Positions 16,805 to 25,246 of a stretch of DNA of 44,336 bases are shown piece after piece; position 1 is the first letter of the stretch; every line of letters begins with the position of its first letter. The notes beneath the pieces are model-generated. The model searched no databases, had not been told where the DNA came from, and saw only the letters and a program-made list of their open reading frames with translations. Both the position numbers and the translations under genes were made by a program. Origin of the DNA: RGIG2134 sp964461115 (GTDB lineage: Bacteria > Cyanobacteriota > Vampirovibrionia > Gastranaerophilales > Gastranaerophilaceae). The stretch is taken from the NCBI GenBank assembly GCA_964461115.1, contig CAYWSX010000015.1:1-44336 (forward strand), given 5' to 3'.

Positions 16805-18609
16805 ACCTTCTCCACACTTTGTTTTTCATCTTTTTTCATAAGGTATGCACCAACGCCTAAAGCCAATGCGATTGAAGCAATAGAGCCAAAAACTATCTTA
16901 TTTTTTGACAGTTTCTTAATTGAGCCTTGCGCTGCTCCGGAAATGCTGTCTTTTATTTCAGATATTTTGGGTAAGTCCTTTGCGGGATTCCAAAGCTGTG
17001 CGCCTGTACTTTTTTCAAGCTTAGCAACAATTTCTTTGTCGATAGGGTATTTATAATCCATGTTTGAGATAAGCCTCAACATATCATCAGAAAGATTTTT
17101 ACGAAATTCTTCATTTCTCTTTGCATACTCACGAATTGCCAGCTGTACCGCATCCTGAAGAGTCTGAGGCTTTGCCGGATTATTAGGATCCACATGTATA
17201 AATCGGATATTTCCATCCGAATTAAAATAGCTGTCTATTGAATCAAGATACCTTACCCCCACGTTAGGTCTTTTTCTGTTATATTTAGAATTATCAACAT
17301 AAATAGAAATAATAGGCAGCTTATATATTGCCTGCAGAGACTCTTCATCGAAGCCCCTCATAGATGTATACTCCAATAAATTCAACATTCTTGCATCATT
17401 AGAGCCATCCCCAGCAGCTATTACAAGATCGTTCAGATTTTTTGACATAATTTCCTGAACTTTAATACGTGTGTCAAAAACTTTGTCAATTTTACCGCCT
17501 TCGACAACCGGTAAAATTTTTATCGTACTATATTTGCGATATGTGTCCCGGTAACGGGTTTTCACATCGGCAGAAGCTGACTTTCTTACTGTTGCAGATA
17601 TTGCTTTTTCTATATCATCAGTGGTGTCATCTTTACTTAAATTTTCAGACAAATTCAAGATAAATCCGAGATTACCATCATCCCTTATCGAAACAAATGT
17701 CGAAGGACACAGCGGCATCCTTTCAAGCTGCCTGCTGAGCTCCATTCCACCGTAAAAATATCCATTAGTAGGAGTTGACAAGACTACCGCTTTATTCTGT
17801 TGTATTTTATATAATTTTTCGGCGAGTTCCCCTATTTTCCAATCTATATCTTGAGGGGAGCCGTGTAGTTCTTTTAATTCCGGACTGACAAGTACTTCTT
17901 GTTTCAATTTTTCTGCCAATTTTTGAATATACTCTCTTATTTCGTCCTGAGACATGTTGGTGTTCATTATCTTTGAATAACTTGCATAAAACTCTCTATA
18001 ATTTTCAAATGCGCCCTCTGTCAACTGCATAAGCTGTCCTTCATTTCTTGAGCGATTTGGGTCGAATGTAACTGTGGAAAGTATTCTTTCTATATTTTTC
18101 CTCAAGTTATCACCATCCCAGCCGCCCGCAGCTTTTCTAACCCTCTCTCTTTTTGCAGTGACAAAATCACCAGCCAAATAAGCCTCAGCTTCGTTAGTTT
18201 TGAAAAAATCGCCTATATCTCGTCTCAGGCTGTAAGCTTCTCCTCCGTTATTGATAATTAAGGTTTCAGGAAGAACGACAGACAGACCGTCTTGACGAAT
18301 TTTCTGCATATAATAGTTAATTTCGGGGCGGTTTCTACCCGTGGTTATAACAAAATTGAATTTGTCTTTTCCTTTCCCTTTTGCGGCTCTAAAAAACTCT
18401 CTAAATCTATCAAAATACAACTGAAATTCTGTTCGTTGATTGAATAGAAAATTATTTCTCTCAGCGCAGCCGTCACGGCACAGTACATCGTGCTTATATT
18501 TGTATGGCATATAGGTTCCGTCAAAATCCGAGTAAAAATCAGTAACACCTGCTCTAAAACAAGGTTTAGCAGGTTGATTATTATAATTTTGTATTTGATG
18601 TATTTTCAT
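16801..18609 (-). CDS. HAD-superfamily phosphatase-like protein with C-terminal membrane anchor
   Basis: The 602-residue protein carries the HAD motifs of a Cof/sucrose-phosphatase-like hydrolase: DFDGT (28-32; nucleophile D28 and D30), ITTGRNRPE (motif II, near 90), a Lys in GGKIDK (about 373-376) and GDGSND (400-405). A long insertion, about residues 135-275, occupies the cap position. Near residues 573-592 one hydrophobic helix (IVFGSIASIALALGVGAYLM) followed by KKDEK suggests a tail anchor. The N-terminus has the PCFRAG motif (16-21). It is sandwiched between, and translationally coupled to, the pentapeptide-repeat and kinase-like genes. It may reverse or balance the kinase, but the substrate could equally be a sugar phosphate. 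Confidence 0.75.
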   Translation of the reverse strand: MKIHQIQNYNNQPAKPCFRAGVTDFYSDFDGTYMPYKYKHDVLCRDGCAERNNFLFNQRTEFQLYFDRFREFFRAAKGKGKDKFNFVITTGRNRPEINYYMQKIRQDGLSVVLPETLIINNGGEAYSLRRDIGDFFKTNEAEAYLAGDFVTAKRERVRKAAGGWDGDNLRKNIERILSTVTFDPNRSRNEGQLMQLTEGAFENYREFYASYSKIMNTNMSQDEIREYIQKLAEKLKQEVLVSPELKELHGSPQDIDWKIGELAEKLYKIQQNKAVVLSTPTNGYFYGGMELSRQLERMPLCPSTFVSIRDDGNLGFILNLSENLSKDDTTDDIEKAISATVRKSASADVKTRYRDTYRKYSTIKILPVVEGGKIDKVFDTRIKVQEIMSKNLNDLVIAAGDGSNDARMLNLLEYTSMRGFDEESLQAIYKLPIISIYVDNSKYNRKRPNVGVRYLDSIDSYFNSDGNIRFIHVDPNNPAKPQTLQDAVQLAIREYAKRNEEFRKNLSDDMLRLISNMDYKYPIDKEIVAKLEKSTGAQLWNPAKDLPKISEIKDSISGAAQGSIKKLSKNKIVFGSIASIALALGVGAYLMKKDEKQSVEKV

Positions 18610-20175
18610 TTAATCTTTTTTCCCTATAGCACTTTCTTTGTAAGTCATTTTATGCGCAATAGGGTTAAACCCTGCCGGCAAAATGGTATTTTGGTCATAA
18701 ATTGCAGCCGCGAAATCCGTTTTTTCATCATACTTTATCCCCTGCATTCTTGCACCGGCCAAATTGGTATTTTGAAAGTTTGCTCCTCTTAGGTCAGCAC
18801 AAACTAAATTCGTCATGAAAAAATTTGCATTTTGACAGTTTGCATTTTTTAATGACGCGTTTCTCAATGTTGCTTTTTTAAAATTACAGTTTTCCAAACA
18901 ACCATTAGTAAAATCAGCGTAATGCAGATTTGAACGCACAAATTTCATATCTTTAAAATTATTAACTCCATATTTTGAAAATTTGTAACTGCTGAATTTT
19001 ATTCCGCTCAAATTTTTATTTGAAAAGTCCGTTTCATCACAAAGATAAATCATACCGGCTTTTACAGCGTCTTTTTCGCTAAAATCACGCGGCAATATGG
19101 TTCCCGGTGAAAAAATAGCATTAGCAAGCTGTCCTTCCTTGAGTTCGGCAATATCTGTTCCGCTTAAATCCGCATTCACGAAATTGGCATATTTGAGGTT
19201 GGTGCGCTCACCATGAAATCTGGCATTATCCAAGGATGAGTTCTCAAAGCTGGCACGCTCCAGGTCACAATTGGAAAAAGAGGAATTTGATAAAAGACAA
19301 CTATCAAAGTCTGTTTTTTTACAATTTGCAAAATTAAAATTACAACCCCTTAAATCCAAATGTGAAAATTTTGTTTTTTCAAGATTCGAATTTTCAAAAT
19401 TAATTTTCTTGTAATCGTCAAAGTCAAGGAGATTCGAATATTGTATGTATGTTCCGGCTAAGTATATCCCTGATAAGTCAGCACCCGGTTCAAATTTTAT
19501 CATATTTTTTGACTCAGGCTTAAATCCTACAGGAAACGCCGTATTTTCACTATAAACAGCAAAGGTTAAAGATCCCACCTTATTCAGATTAAACGCACTC
19601 GATAAATCAGCATTTATAAAGTTTGCTTCTTTAAAATCTGCATTTTTCAAGTCACAGTTCTTAAACTTGGCATTTTGAAAATTGGCTTTAGTAAAATCTG
19701 CATCAATAAAACTCGAACCGCTTAAATCCGACTTATAAAATTTAGCCTTTATCGCATTTACTTCTCTAAAATTGCAATTAGACAAATTACAGTAGTGCAG
19801 TTTAGCTCCATATAAAAAAGCTTTTGTAAAATTTGAATGTTCTAAATCGGATCCTTTGAGATAAGTTGCTTCTAAATTTGACTGGGTGAAATCTGCATTA
19901 GCAGCTTTTAATCTCGGAAAACATCTTTCTTCTTTGTAAAACTCGGTGAAATCTGTCTTTGGCTCAATAATTAATGCTTCATTTTTCTTTGATTCTTTGT
20001 TATAGACCTTGTAATTTGTGTGAACTCCGGCAAAGTATGGTTTCGGAATGTTGGAATTATTAATACTACATAAGGGCATAATTGCATTTGCAGCCTTGGG
20101 AGCAGGCAATGAAACTGATGGCAGAATACTCCCCGATTTAGAACCCTCAACTGTAGTACAGAAAAGAACTTTCAC
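18610..20175 (-). CDS. pentapeptide-repeat protein
   Basis: Residues from about 88 to 505 are dominated by pentapeptide repeats of the A(D/N)Lxx kind (for example ADFTQSNLEATYLKGSDLEH and ADLRGANFQNTNLAGA), which fold as a right-handed beta-helix used for protein or surface contacts. At least three repeat blocks are interrupted by short linkers with recurring TxxPxGF motifs (VGFKPESK and PAGFNPIAHK). The first 60 residues are different and contain PKPYFAGVH. The start is a GTG at 20175 with AGGAG seven bases upstream; an internal ATG at 20079 has no ribosome site. The stop codon abuts the ATG of the HAD gene. No signal peptide is clear. It has 521 residues; function unknown. Confidence 0.85.
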   Translation of the reverse strand: MKVLFCTTVEGSKSGSILPSVSLPAPKAANAIMPLCSINNSNIPKPYFAGVHTNYKVYNKESKKNEALIIEPKTDFTEFYKEERCFPRLKAANADFTQSNLEATYLKGSDLEHSNFTKAFLYGAKLHYCNLSNCNFREVNAIKAKFYKSDLSGSSFIDADFTKANFQNAKFKNCDLKNADFKEANFINADLSSAFNLNKVGSLTFAVYSENTAFPVGFKPESKNMIKFEPGADLSGIYLAGTYIQYSNLLDFDDYKKINFENSNLEKTKFSHLDLRGCNFNFANCKKTDFDSCLLSNSSFSNCDLERASFENSSLDNARFHGERTNLKYANFVNADLSGTDIAELKEGQLANAIFSPGTILPRDFSEKDAVKAGMIYLCDETDFSNKNLSGIKFSSYKFSKYGVNNFKDMKFVRSNLHYADFTNGCLENCNFKKATLRNASLKNANCQNANFFMTNLVCADLRGANFQNTNLAGARMQGIKYDEKTDFAAAIYDQNTILPAGFNPIAHKMTYKESAIGKKD

Positions 20176-20221
20176 TATATTCTCCTGTTTAATACCTCAA
20201 AATGCAGAATTGTCATTTCCA

Positions 20222-20227
20222 ATTATA
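20222..20227 (-). promoter_or_regulatory. -10 element candidate for the three-gene operon
   Basis: TATAAT on the minus strand lies 47 bases before the GTG start of the pentapeptide-repeat gene. TTCAAA, 18 bases further upstream, is a partial -35 match. This is the best promoter candidate for the operon that reads 20175 down to 15056. Confidence 0.5.
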
Positions 20228-20375
20228 AAACAAGAATAATATTTTTTTGAATACTAAAATTGTAAAATTTTGTAAATAAATTTCTTTTTTGCATAAACTA
20301 AGGGCTGCATAAAAATTTTAAATACCGTTTTTTTTATTATTGTTGTAAAATAACTGTAAGAAACACGGGAATTTT

Positions 20376-21440
20376 ATGGAAGATTTTACATACAATCAAA
20401 CTTTAATAGAGGACGCGTTAAAAGCCATAGAGCAGGAACCTCAAAACATAGATAATTACTTTCTGCTTGGGAAATTATATATCGTCCAAAACGAATACAA
20501 TAAGGCGCTCTCAACGTATGAAAACATATTGGAATTGAACCCAAATGATGTCCAAGCACTTGTAAATACAGGGAGTTTGTATTTTTTCTTTGAAGAATAC
20601 GAACACGCAATCAAAAACTACAAGCGTGCGGCAGAAATAGAAAAAGATAATTATTCAATTTTTTTCAATCTTGCAAACGCTTATGCCGAAAAAGGCGAAT
20701 TCCGCCCTGCGATGCAAAACTACAATATTGCGCTTGAAATGCAGCCCGAAAATGCAATGATATACTCCGCAATCGGTCTTTTATACCAAGACAATGGTGA
20801 TTTTGAAGATGCCTGCAATTATTATGAAAGAGCTATCAAATTAGATAAATTCGACCCTGAAAATTACATCAGCAAAGCCAGCATGCTTATGAAGCTGGGA
20901 AAATTCGAAGAAGCTGCCGAAAACTTCAAAAAAGCTTCCGAACTTGAACCTGACAATGTAAAGGCTGTTCTTTGCACGGCAAATGCCTTTTCGGAGTTGA
21001 AAAACTACGGTGTTGCGCAAAAATATTTCAAAAAAGCACTCGAAATTCAGCCTGAATTTTATCAAGCTTACGTTTGTCTCGCGATTTCACTTTCTGATGA
21101 GGGCAAAATTTCTGAAGCTATTGAAATATACAAAAAAGCTATCGAAATCGAACCTAAAATGACAAATGCCTATGTACTGCTTGCGAATTTGCTTGTTGCT
21201 GAAAACAGAGGAGACGAAGCGCTTGATTATTACAATCAAGCAACACAAATCACCCCGGATGACGCTGATACCTACAAACTCATCGGCAATACTCACGCAA
21301 TACTTGACAACCTAGACCTTGCAATGAGAAACTACAGAAAAGCAGTAAGCTTGGATCACGAAAGTGACGAACTAAAGCTTGTATACTTTGAAATTACGGA
21401 CGAATTTATAAAAAGGAAAGAGAATTTATATGCAATATAG
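20376..21440 (+). CDS. TPR-repeat protein
   Basis: The 354 residues are almost entirely tetratricopeptide repeats of 34 residues, about nine to ten in a row (for example LGKLYIVQNEYNKALSTY, IGLLYQDNGDFEDACNYY and LLANLLVAENRGDEALDYY, each closing with a P-E or P-D turn). There is no signal peptide, so it should be a cytoplasmic scaffold or adaptor. The specific partner is unknown. Its 3' end overlaps the next gene, a small membrane protein, by 11 bases, which suggests the two products act together. GGGA precedes the ATG. Confidence 0.85.
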   Translation: MEDFTYNQTLIEDALKAIEQEPQNIDNYFLLGKLYIVQNEYNKALSTYENILELNPNDVQALVNTGSLYFFFEEYEHAIKNYKRAAEIEKDNYSIFFNLANAYAEKGEFRPAMQNYNIALEMQPENAMIYSAIGLLYQDNGDFEDACNYYERAIKLDKFDPENYISKASMLMKLGKFEEAAENFKKASELEPDNVKAVLCTANAFSELKNYGVAQKYFKKALEIQPEFYQAYVCLAISLSDEGKISEAIEIYKKAIEIEPKMTNAYVLLANLLVAENRGDEALDYYNQATQITPDDADTYKLIGNTHAILDNLDLAMRNYRKAVSLDHESDELKLVYFEITDEFIKRKENLYAI

Positions 21441-21840
21441 AGATTCTGAACCGCTGCCTCTGGAAAGATTAATTGCAGCATTGTCTTACTTGACTATGGG
21501 GCTTATTGGCTTTATTTGGATGATTTTAGGTGCAATTTTAAAACTCGGATTAAAACCGTTTTTAAAATTCCATATTTTCCAATCAATATTTTTGTCAATA
21601 TTGTTTTATTTGTTATCCAGTGCTGTTTCACTGGTTTTGGGATTATTAAGCTACATTCCTTTTATCGGCGGAATAATTTCCACTATCACATTCTACATTG
21701 CAACGCCGTTATTCGGCCCTTTTTCATTCTTAAATTTAATTTTTATAACTTTTATCGCATACCTCATAATTACCTCGCTTCGAGGTAAATTTAGTTACAT
21801 TCCATGGGTGTCAGATATTATCAAAACTAACATAAACTAA
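21430..21840 (+). CDS. small multi-pass membrane protein (Tic20/DUF4870-like)
   Basis: The 136-residue protein has three to four predicted membrane helices (about 20-40, 50-75, 78-95 and 98-118). The opening LERLIAALSYL and the FLKFHIFQSIFLSILF segment resemble small Tic20-like or DUF4870-like membrane proteins found in cyanobacteria and others; I recognise this only by pattern. AAGGAAAG lies before its ATG, within the end of the TPR gene. Function is unknown. Confidence 0.65.
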   Translation: MQYRDSEPLPLERLIAALSYLTMGLIGFIWMILGAILKLGLKPFLKFHIFQSIFLSILFYLLSSAVSLVLGLLSYIPFIGGIISTITFYIATPLFGPFSFLNLIFITFIAYLIITSLRGKFSYIPWVSDIIKTNIN

Positions 21841-21853
21841 TCGGAGGGTGAAA

Positions 21854-23134
21854 ATGAGCCAAGATTATAACTTTGACACAATGACGCTTCACGGAGCACA
21901 TAATCCAGCGGAAAATAAAAACTGTATCCCTGTACCGATTTATCAGACAACAGCGTTCAGTTTTGACACTGTTCAGTATGCGGCAGACTTATTCGACCTG
22001 AAAGTAGGCGGAGACATCTACACAAGGCTGTCAAATCCGACAACAAGTGTTCTTGAGCAGCGAATCGCGGCTCTTGAAAAAGGCTCGGGCGCACTCGCTA
22101 CGTCCTCCGGACAAGCGGCTGCAACTATTGCCGTGATGAATATCACAAAAGCAGGAGACGAAATTGTTGCTGCTTCACAGCTATACGGCGGAACTGTTAA
22201 CCTTCTGGCATGCACGCTTGAAAAATTCGGAATCAAAACAACATTTATAAAAGAAGAATCTGCAGATGCTTATGAAAAGGCTATTACATCTAAGACAAAA
22301 GCAATATTTATCGAGTGTTTGGGCAATCCAAAGCTTAATGTTGCCGATATCGAATCTATTGCAAAAGTTGCACACGCTAACAATATTCCTTTAATTGTGG
22401 ATAACACCGTGCCAAGCCCTTACTTGCTCAATCCGATTGACTTTGGAGCAGACATAATCACACACTCTCTAACAAAATACATAAACGGACACGGAAACTC
22501 CATGGGAGGCATTATTGTTGATTGCGGAACTTTTGACTGGGAAAAAAGCGGAAAGTTTCCTGAACTTGTCGAACCTGACGAAAGCTACCACGGATTATCT
22601 TATACAAAAACTTTCGGCAATCAGGCATTTATATTAAAAGCTCGAGCGCAGCTTCTTCGCGACCTTGGCGCCTGCATAAGCCCGATGAATGCTTACTTGA
22701 CCCTGCTTGGACTTGAAACACTACATTTGAGAATGCCGCGCGTGTCTGAAACAGCTTTGAAAGTTGCAAAATACCTTCAAAATCATCCAAAAATCTCTTG
22801 GGTGACGTATCCAAAACTTGAAGGTTCGGATTATTATGAACTTGCAAAAAAATATCTGCCGAAAGGTGCTTCATCCTTAGTAGGTTTCAGAATCAAGGGC
22901 GGAAGAGAATCAGGCACAAAATTTATTGAAAACGTGAAACTCTTAACTCATGCTACAAACCTTGGCGACGCCCGCTCAATCATAACATACCCCGCATTAA
23001 CAACCCACAGACAGCTTTCAGATGAACAACTTGAAGCATGCGGCGTAACAAACGATTTTATGCGTCTTTCTGTCGGTCTCGAAAACGCCGATGACATCAT
23101 TTCAGATTTGGAACAAGCACTTTCAAACAGCTGA
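21854..23134 (+). CDS. metY: O-acetylhomoserine sulfhydrylase / aminocarboxypropyltransferase
   Basis: MetY makes homocysteine from O-acetylhomoserine and sulfide with pyridoxal phosphate. The 426-residue protein shows the Cys/Met-metabolism fold: YTRLSNPTTSVLEQRIAALE, ATSSGQAAAT, DNTVPSPYLLNP, and the cofactor lysine in HSLTKYINGHG. Its length and the SYHGLSYT segment fit MetY rather than cystathionine synthase. The start is the ATG at 21854, placed seven bases after GGAGG; a GTG at 21848 overlaps that ribosome site. It follows the membrane protein gene by 13 bases. A weak hairpin overlaps its stop. Confidence 0.93.
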   Translation: MSQDYNFDTMTLHGAHNPAENKNCIPVPIYQTTAFSFDTVQYAADLFDLKVGGDIYTRLSNPTTSVLEQRIAALEKGSGALATSSGQAAATIAVMNITKAGDEIVAASQLYGGTVNLLACTLEKFGIKTTFIKEESADAYEKAITSKTKAIFIECLGNPKLNVADIESIAKVAHANNIPLIVDNTVPSPYLLNPIDFGADIITHSLTKYINGHGNSMGGIIVDCGTFDWEKSGKFPELVEPDESYHGLSYTKTFGNQAFILKARAQLLRDLGACISPMNAYLTLLGLETLHLRMPRVSETALKVAKYLQNHPKISWVTYPKLEGSDYYELAKKYLPKGASSLVGFRIKGGRESGTKFIENVKLLTHATNLGDARSIITYPALTTHRQLSDEQLEACGVTNDFMRLSVGLENADDIISDLEQALSNS

Positions 23135-23154
23135 TAAGCTTATCTGGCTTATCA
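23132..23154 (+). terminator. weak hairpin at the end of metY
   Basis: TGATAAGC pairs with GCTTATCA around a seven-base loop and overlaps the metY stop codon. Only a short T-rich stretch follows, so termination may be inefficient. Confidence 0.4.
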
Positions 23155-23170
23155 TTTGCCGATTTATATT

Positions 23171-23199
23171 TTGACAAATTCAAAAGCTTCATCTATAAT
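23171..23199 (+). promoter_or_regulatory. consensus sigma-70 promoter of the prepilin-like gene
   Basis: TTGACA at 23171-23176 and TATAAT at 23194-23199 are both perfect matches separated by exactly 17 bases. Transcription should start near 23206, giving a leader of only about 10 to 20 bases. It is the best promoter in the window. Confidence 0.85.
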
Positions 23200-23214
23200 A
23201 AACTAGTATCATAG

Positions 23215-24000
23215 ATGGGTAAGAAAATGAAAATAAAGAGCTTCACGCTGACAGAAGTACTTGTCACGCTTATTATAATAGGAGTCGCGGTGGCACTTGC
23301 AATCCCGACTATTATCGCGCATTATCAAGAACAAGAATTTATATCAAAATTAAAAAAATTAAACAGTCAATTAAAATACACTCACAAAATGGCAACCGAA
23401 ACATACGGTACTGCGGACACTTGGGTAGACAGCGATGCGATAAATGATAACAGCCAAAACGTGAACACAAATACAAGTTTTTCTAAAAAATTTCTTTCCA
23501 ATCTAAAAATAGGAAGAGACTGCGGAATTGGGAGCCCTGAACGCTGCCTCAGTTATCAAGCTAATACTCAAACTAAATATCTAAACGGAGCCGCTGCTGA
23601 CGGATTGTATTACGGATTCAACAGATATAGAGTAATTCTTGCTGATGGAACCCGATTAATAATACAACCACCCACCGCAAATTGTACAGCTTACATTTAT
23701 GGCGAAGGCGACGGCGAGGGGCTAAACAATGAAGGGGCTTGCGCCTTAATTCAAGCCGATTTAAACGGAAACAAAGGTCCAAACACTTTCGGTAAGGATA
23801 TTTTCCTTTTTGTCATCTCAAAAAAAGGTGTCGACCCTGTCGGACTTCATGCCTTTAAGTGGAGAGAAGACAAATGCCTACAGCCTAATGTAAAAGGCGA
23901 GCACTGCGCCGCATGGGTAATATACAAAGACAACATGGATTACCTTCACTGCAAGGATTTAAACTGGTTCACAAAAAGCATTTGCAAGCAAAAAAATTAA
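23215..24000 (+). CDS. type IV prepilin-like protein
   Basis: The 261-residue protein begins with a short basic leader (MGKKMKIKS), then FTLTEVLVTLIIIGVAVALA, the hydrophobic N-methylation helix of type IV pilins and pseudopilins with the Glu at +5. The residue before the cleavage site is Ser rather than the usual Gly. The remainder is a cysteine-containing globular domain typical of secreted pseudopilins, with paired Cys near residues 99-107 and near the C-terminus. Translation may instead start at the ATG at 23227. A consensus promoter drives it. It could be a minor pilin or part of a secretion system; no pilus assembly genes are nearby. Confidence 0.85.
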   Translation: MGKKMKIKSFTLTEVLVTLIIIGVAVALAIPTIIAHYQEQEFISKLKKLNSQLKYTHKMATETYGTADTWVDSDAINDNSQNVNTNTSFSKKFLSNLKIGRDCGIGSPERCLSYQANTQTKYLNGAAADGLYYGFNRYRVILADGTRLIIQPPTANCTAYIYGEGDGEGLNNEGACALIQADLNGNKGPNTFGKDIFLFVISKKGVDPVGLHAFKWREDKCLQPNVKGEHCAAWVIYKDNMDYLHCKDLNWFTKSICKQKN

Positions 24001-24058
24001 TAATTCTTTCAAAACTTTTTACTTTAGGCAATAATAAAAACCTAAAAAGGTAAAATTT

Positions 24059-25177
24059 ATGATTGATGAAGCTAAAATTGAATTTCACAACAAAGTTAAT
24101 TTGCTGAAAGCGCTCGCCATAATGCTTGTCGTATCAGGGCATTTAGAGTTTTCTTTGCTGGGAATTTTCCCGCCCTATTCATTTCAGCTTGCTTTGTTTT
24201 TCTTTATTTCGGGGTATTTATTTAAGGAAAAATATTTAAATGAGGTAGAGATATTTTTCAAACGACGGGTAAAAAGCCTTTTACTTCCTTATTTTTGGTA
24301 TAACTTATTTTATCTTGGTGTAACCGTTTTGATTTTCAAACTTACAGGAAAATTTTGGGGAATGCCGATTTCTTTAAAGAATTTTTTTATAACACCATTC
24401 TTAAACGGGCACCAATTCGATTTATCATGCCCCTTGTGGTTTGTACCGCAGCTTTTTATCACAATGATAGTATTTTTATTTGTTTTTCGTTCGTTAAAAT
24501 TAATTAAAGATAACAAATTTTTCCACTTAGCAATTTTCGCCTTAATCGGCTGCATTGCAATACCTATAAGTAAATTGATAGCTATGGATTCTATAGCTCT
24601 GCTTGTAATTAGGACAATGTTCTCGCTCTTTTTCGTATATTTAGGATTTTTCTATAAAAACTTTATCGAGGAAAAATTCGACATTTTTACCGTAAAGTGG
24701 CTCGGCGCAATAATAATCTTTCAATCAATTTTATGGCTTTTTAACAGAGATTATACCCCTCAGCAGGGAATAGGTCTTAGCTATGTGTTGGTTTGGGGAC
24801 GTTTTGATAATCAGCTTATTGTTCCTACTTTAACAGCTCTTACAGGCATTTGGGCGTCTTTATTTATCGTTAAAATATTTTATCCTTACCTGAAAGATGT
24901 AAAATTTCTAAAACTGATGGGAGAATCCACCTATCATGTTATGGCAAATCATCTGCTGGTAATATATATAATCACAGCTTTTTTCCTATGGATACACGGA
25001 ATTCCGATTTCTGAACGGGCAAACCACGATATCTATTGGATTTACAACCCCGTGCAAACCACTTATATATATTTTGTTATCACAATGATTACGACAACTT
25101 ATTTGGGCGCAGGTTTGAAAGTTTTGAAAAAAAATTATACGGGCTATTTTACAGGTTTTAAAAATAAACTTTCTTGA
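24059..25177 (+). CDS. acyltransferase-3 family membrane protein
   Basis: The 372-residue integral membrane protein has about ten hydrophobic helices. The N-terminal NLLKALAIMLVVSGH, with its conserved His, followed by FFFISGYLF and RRVKSLLLPYFWYNLFY, is the signature of acyltransferase-3 enzymes, which move acetyl or similar groups to cell-surface sugars. The acceptor cannot be predicted; a glycan made with help from the TagA-like enzyme is one guess. AAAAGG precedes the ATG. The gene is flanked by short gaps without clear terminators. Confidence 0.85.
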   Translation: MIDEAKIEFHNKVNLLKALAIMLVVSGHLEFSLLGIFPPYSFQLALFFFISGYLFKEKYLNEVEIFFKRRVKSLLLPYFWYNLFYLGVTVLIFKLTGKFWGMPISLKNFFITPFLNGHQFDLSCPLWFVPQLFITMIVFLFVFRSLKLIKDNKFFHLAIFALIGCIAIPISKLIAMDSIALLVIRTMFSLFFVYLGFFYKNFIEEKFDIFTVKWLGAIIIFQSILWLFNRDYTPQQGIGLSYVLVWGRFDNQLIVPTLTALTGIWASLFIVKIFYPYLKDVKFLKLMGESTYHVMANHLLVIYIITAFFLWIHGIPISERANHDIYWIYNPVQTTYIYFVITMITTTYLGAGLKVLKKNYTGYFTGFKNKLS

Positions 25178-25246
25178 TTTAAACTTTTGTTTAAGCTATA
25201 ACAAAATTTGTAAATTAAGTGTAGTAAAAATAGAGGAGCTAACACT

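Noticed and set aside
20077..20079. Internal ATG as the true start of the pentapeptide-repeat protein
   Set aside because: It would begin nearer the PYFAG motif, as in the other tagged proteins, but has no Shine-Dalgarno site, while the GTG at 20175 has AGGAG.
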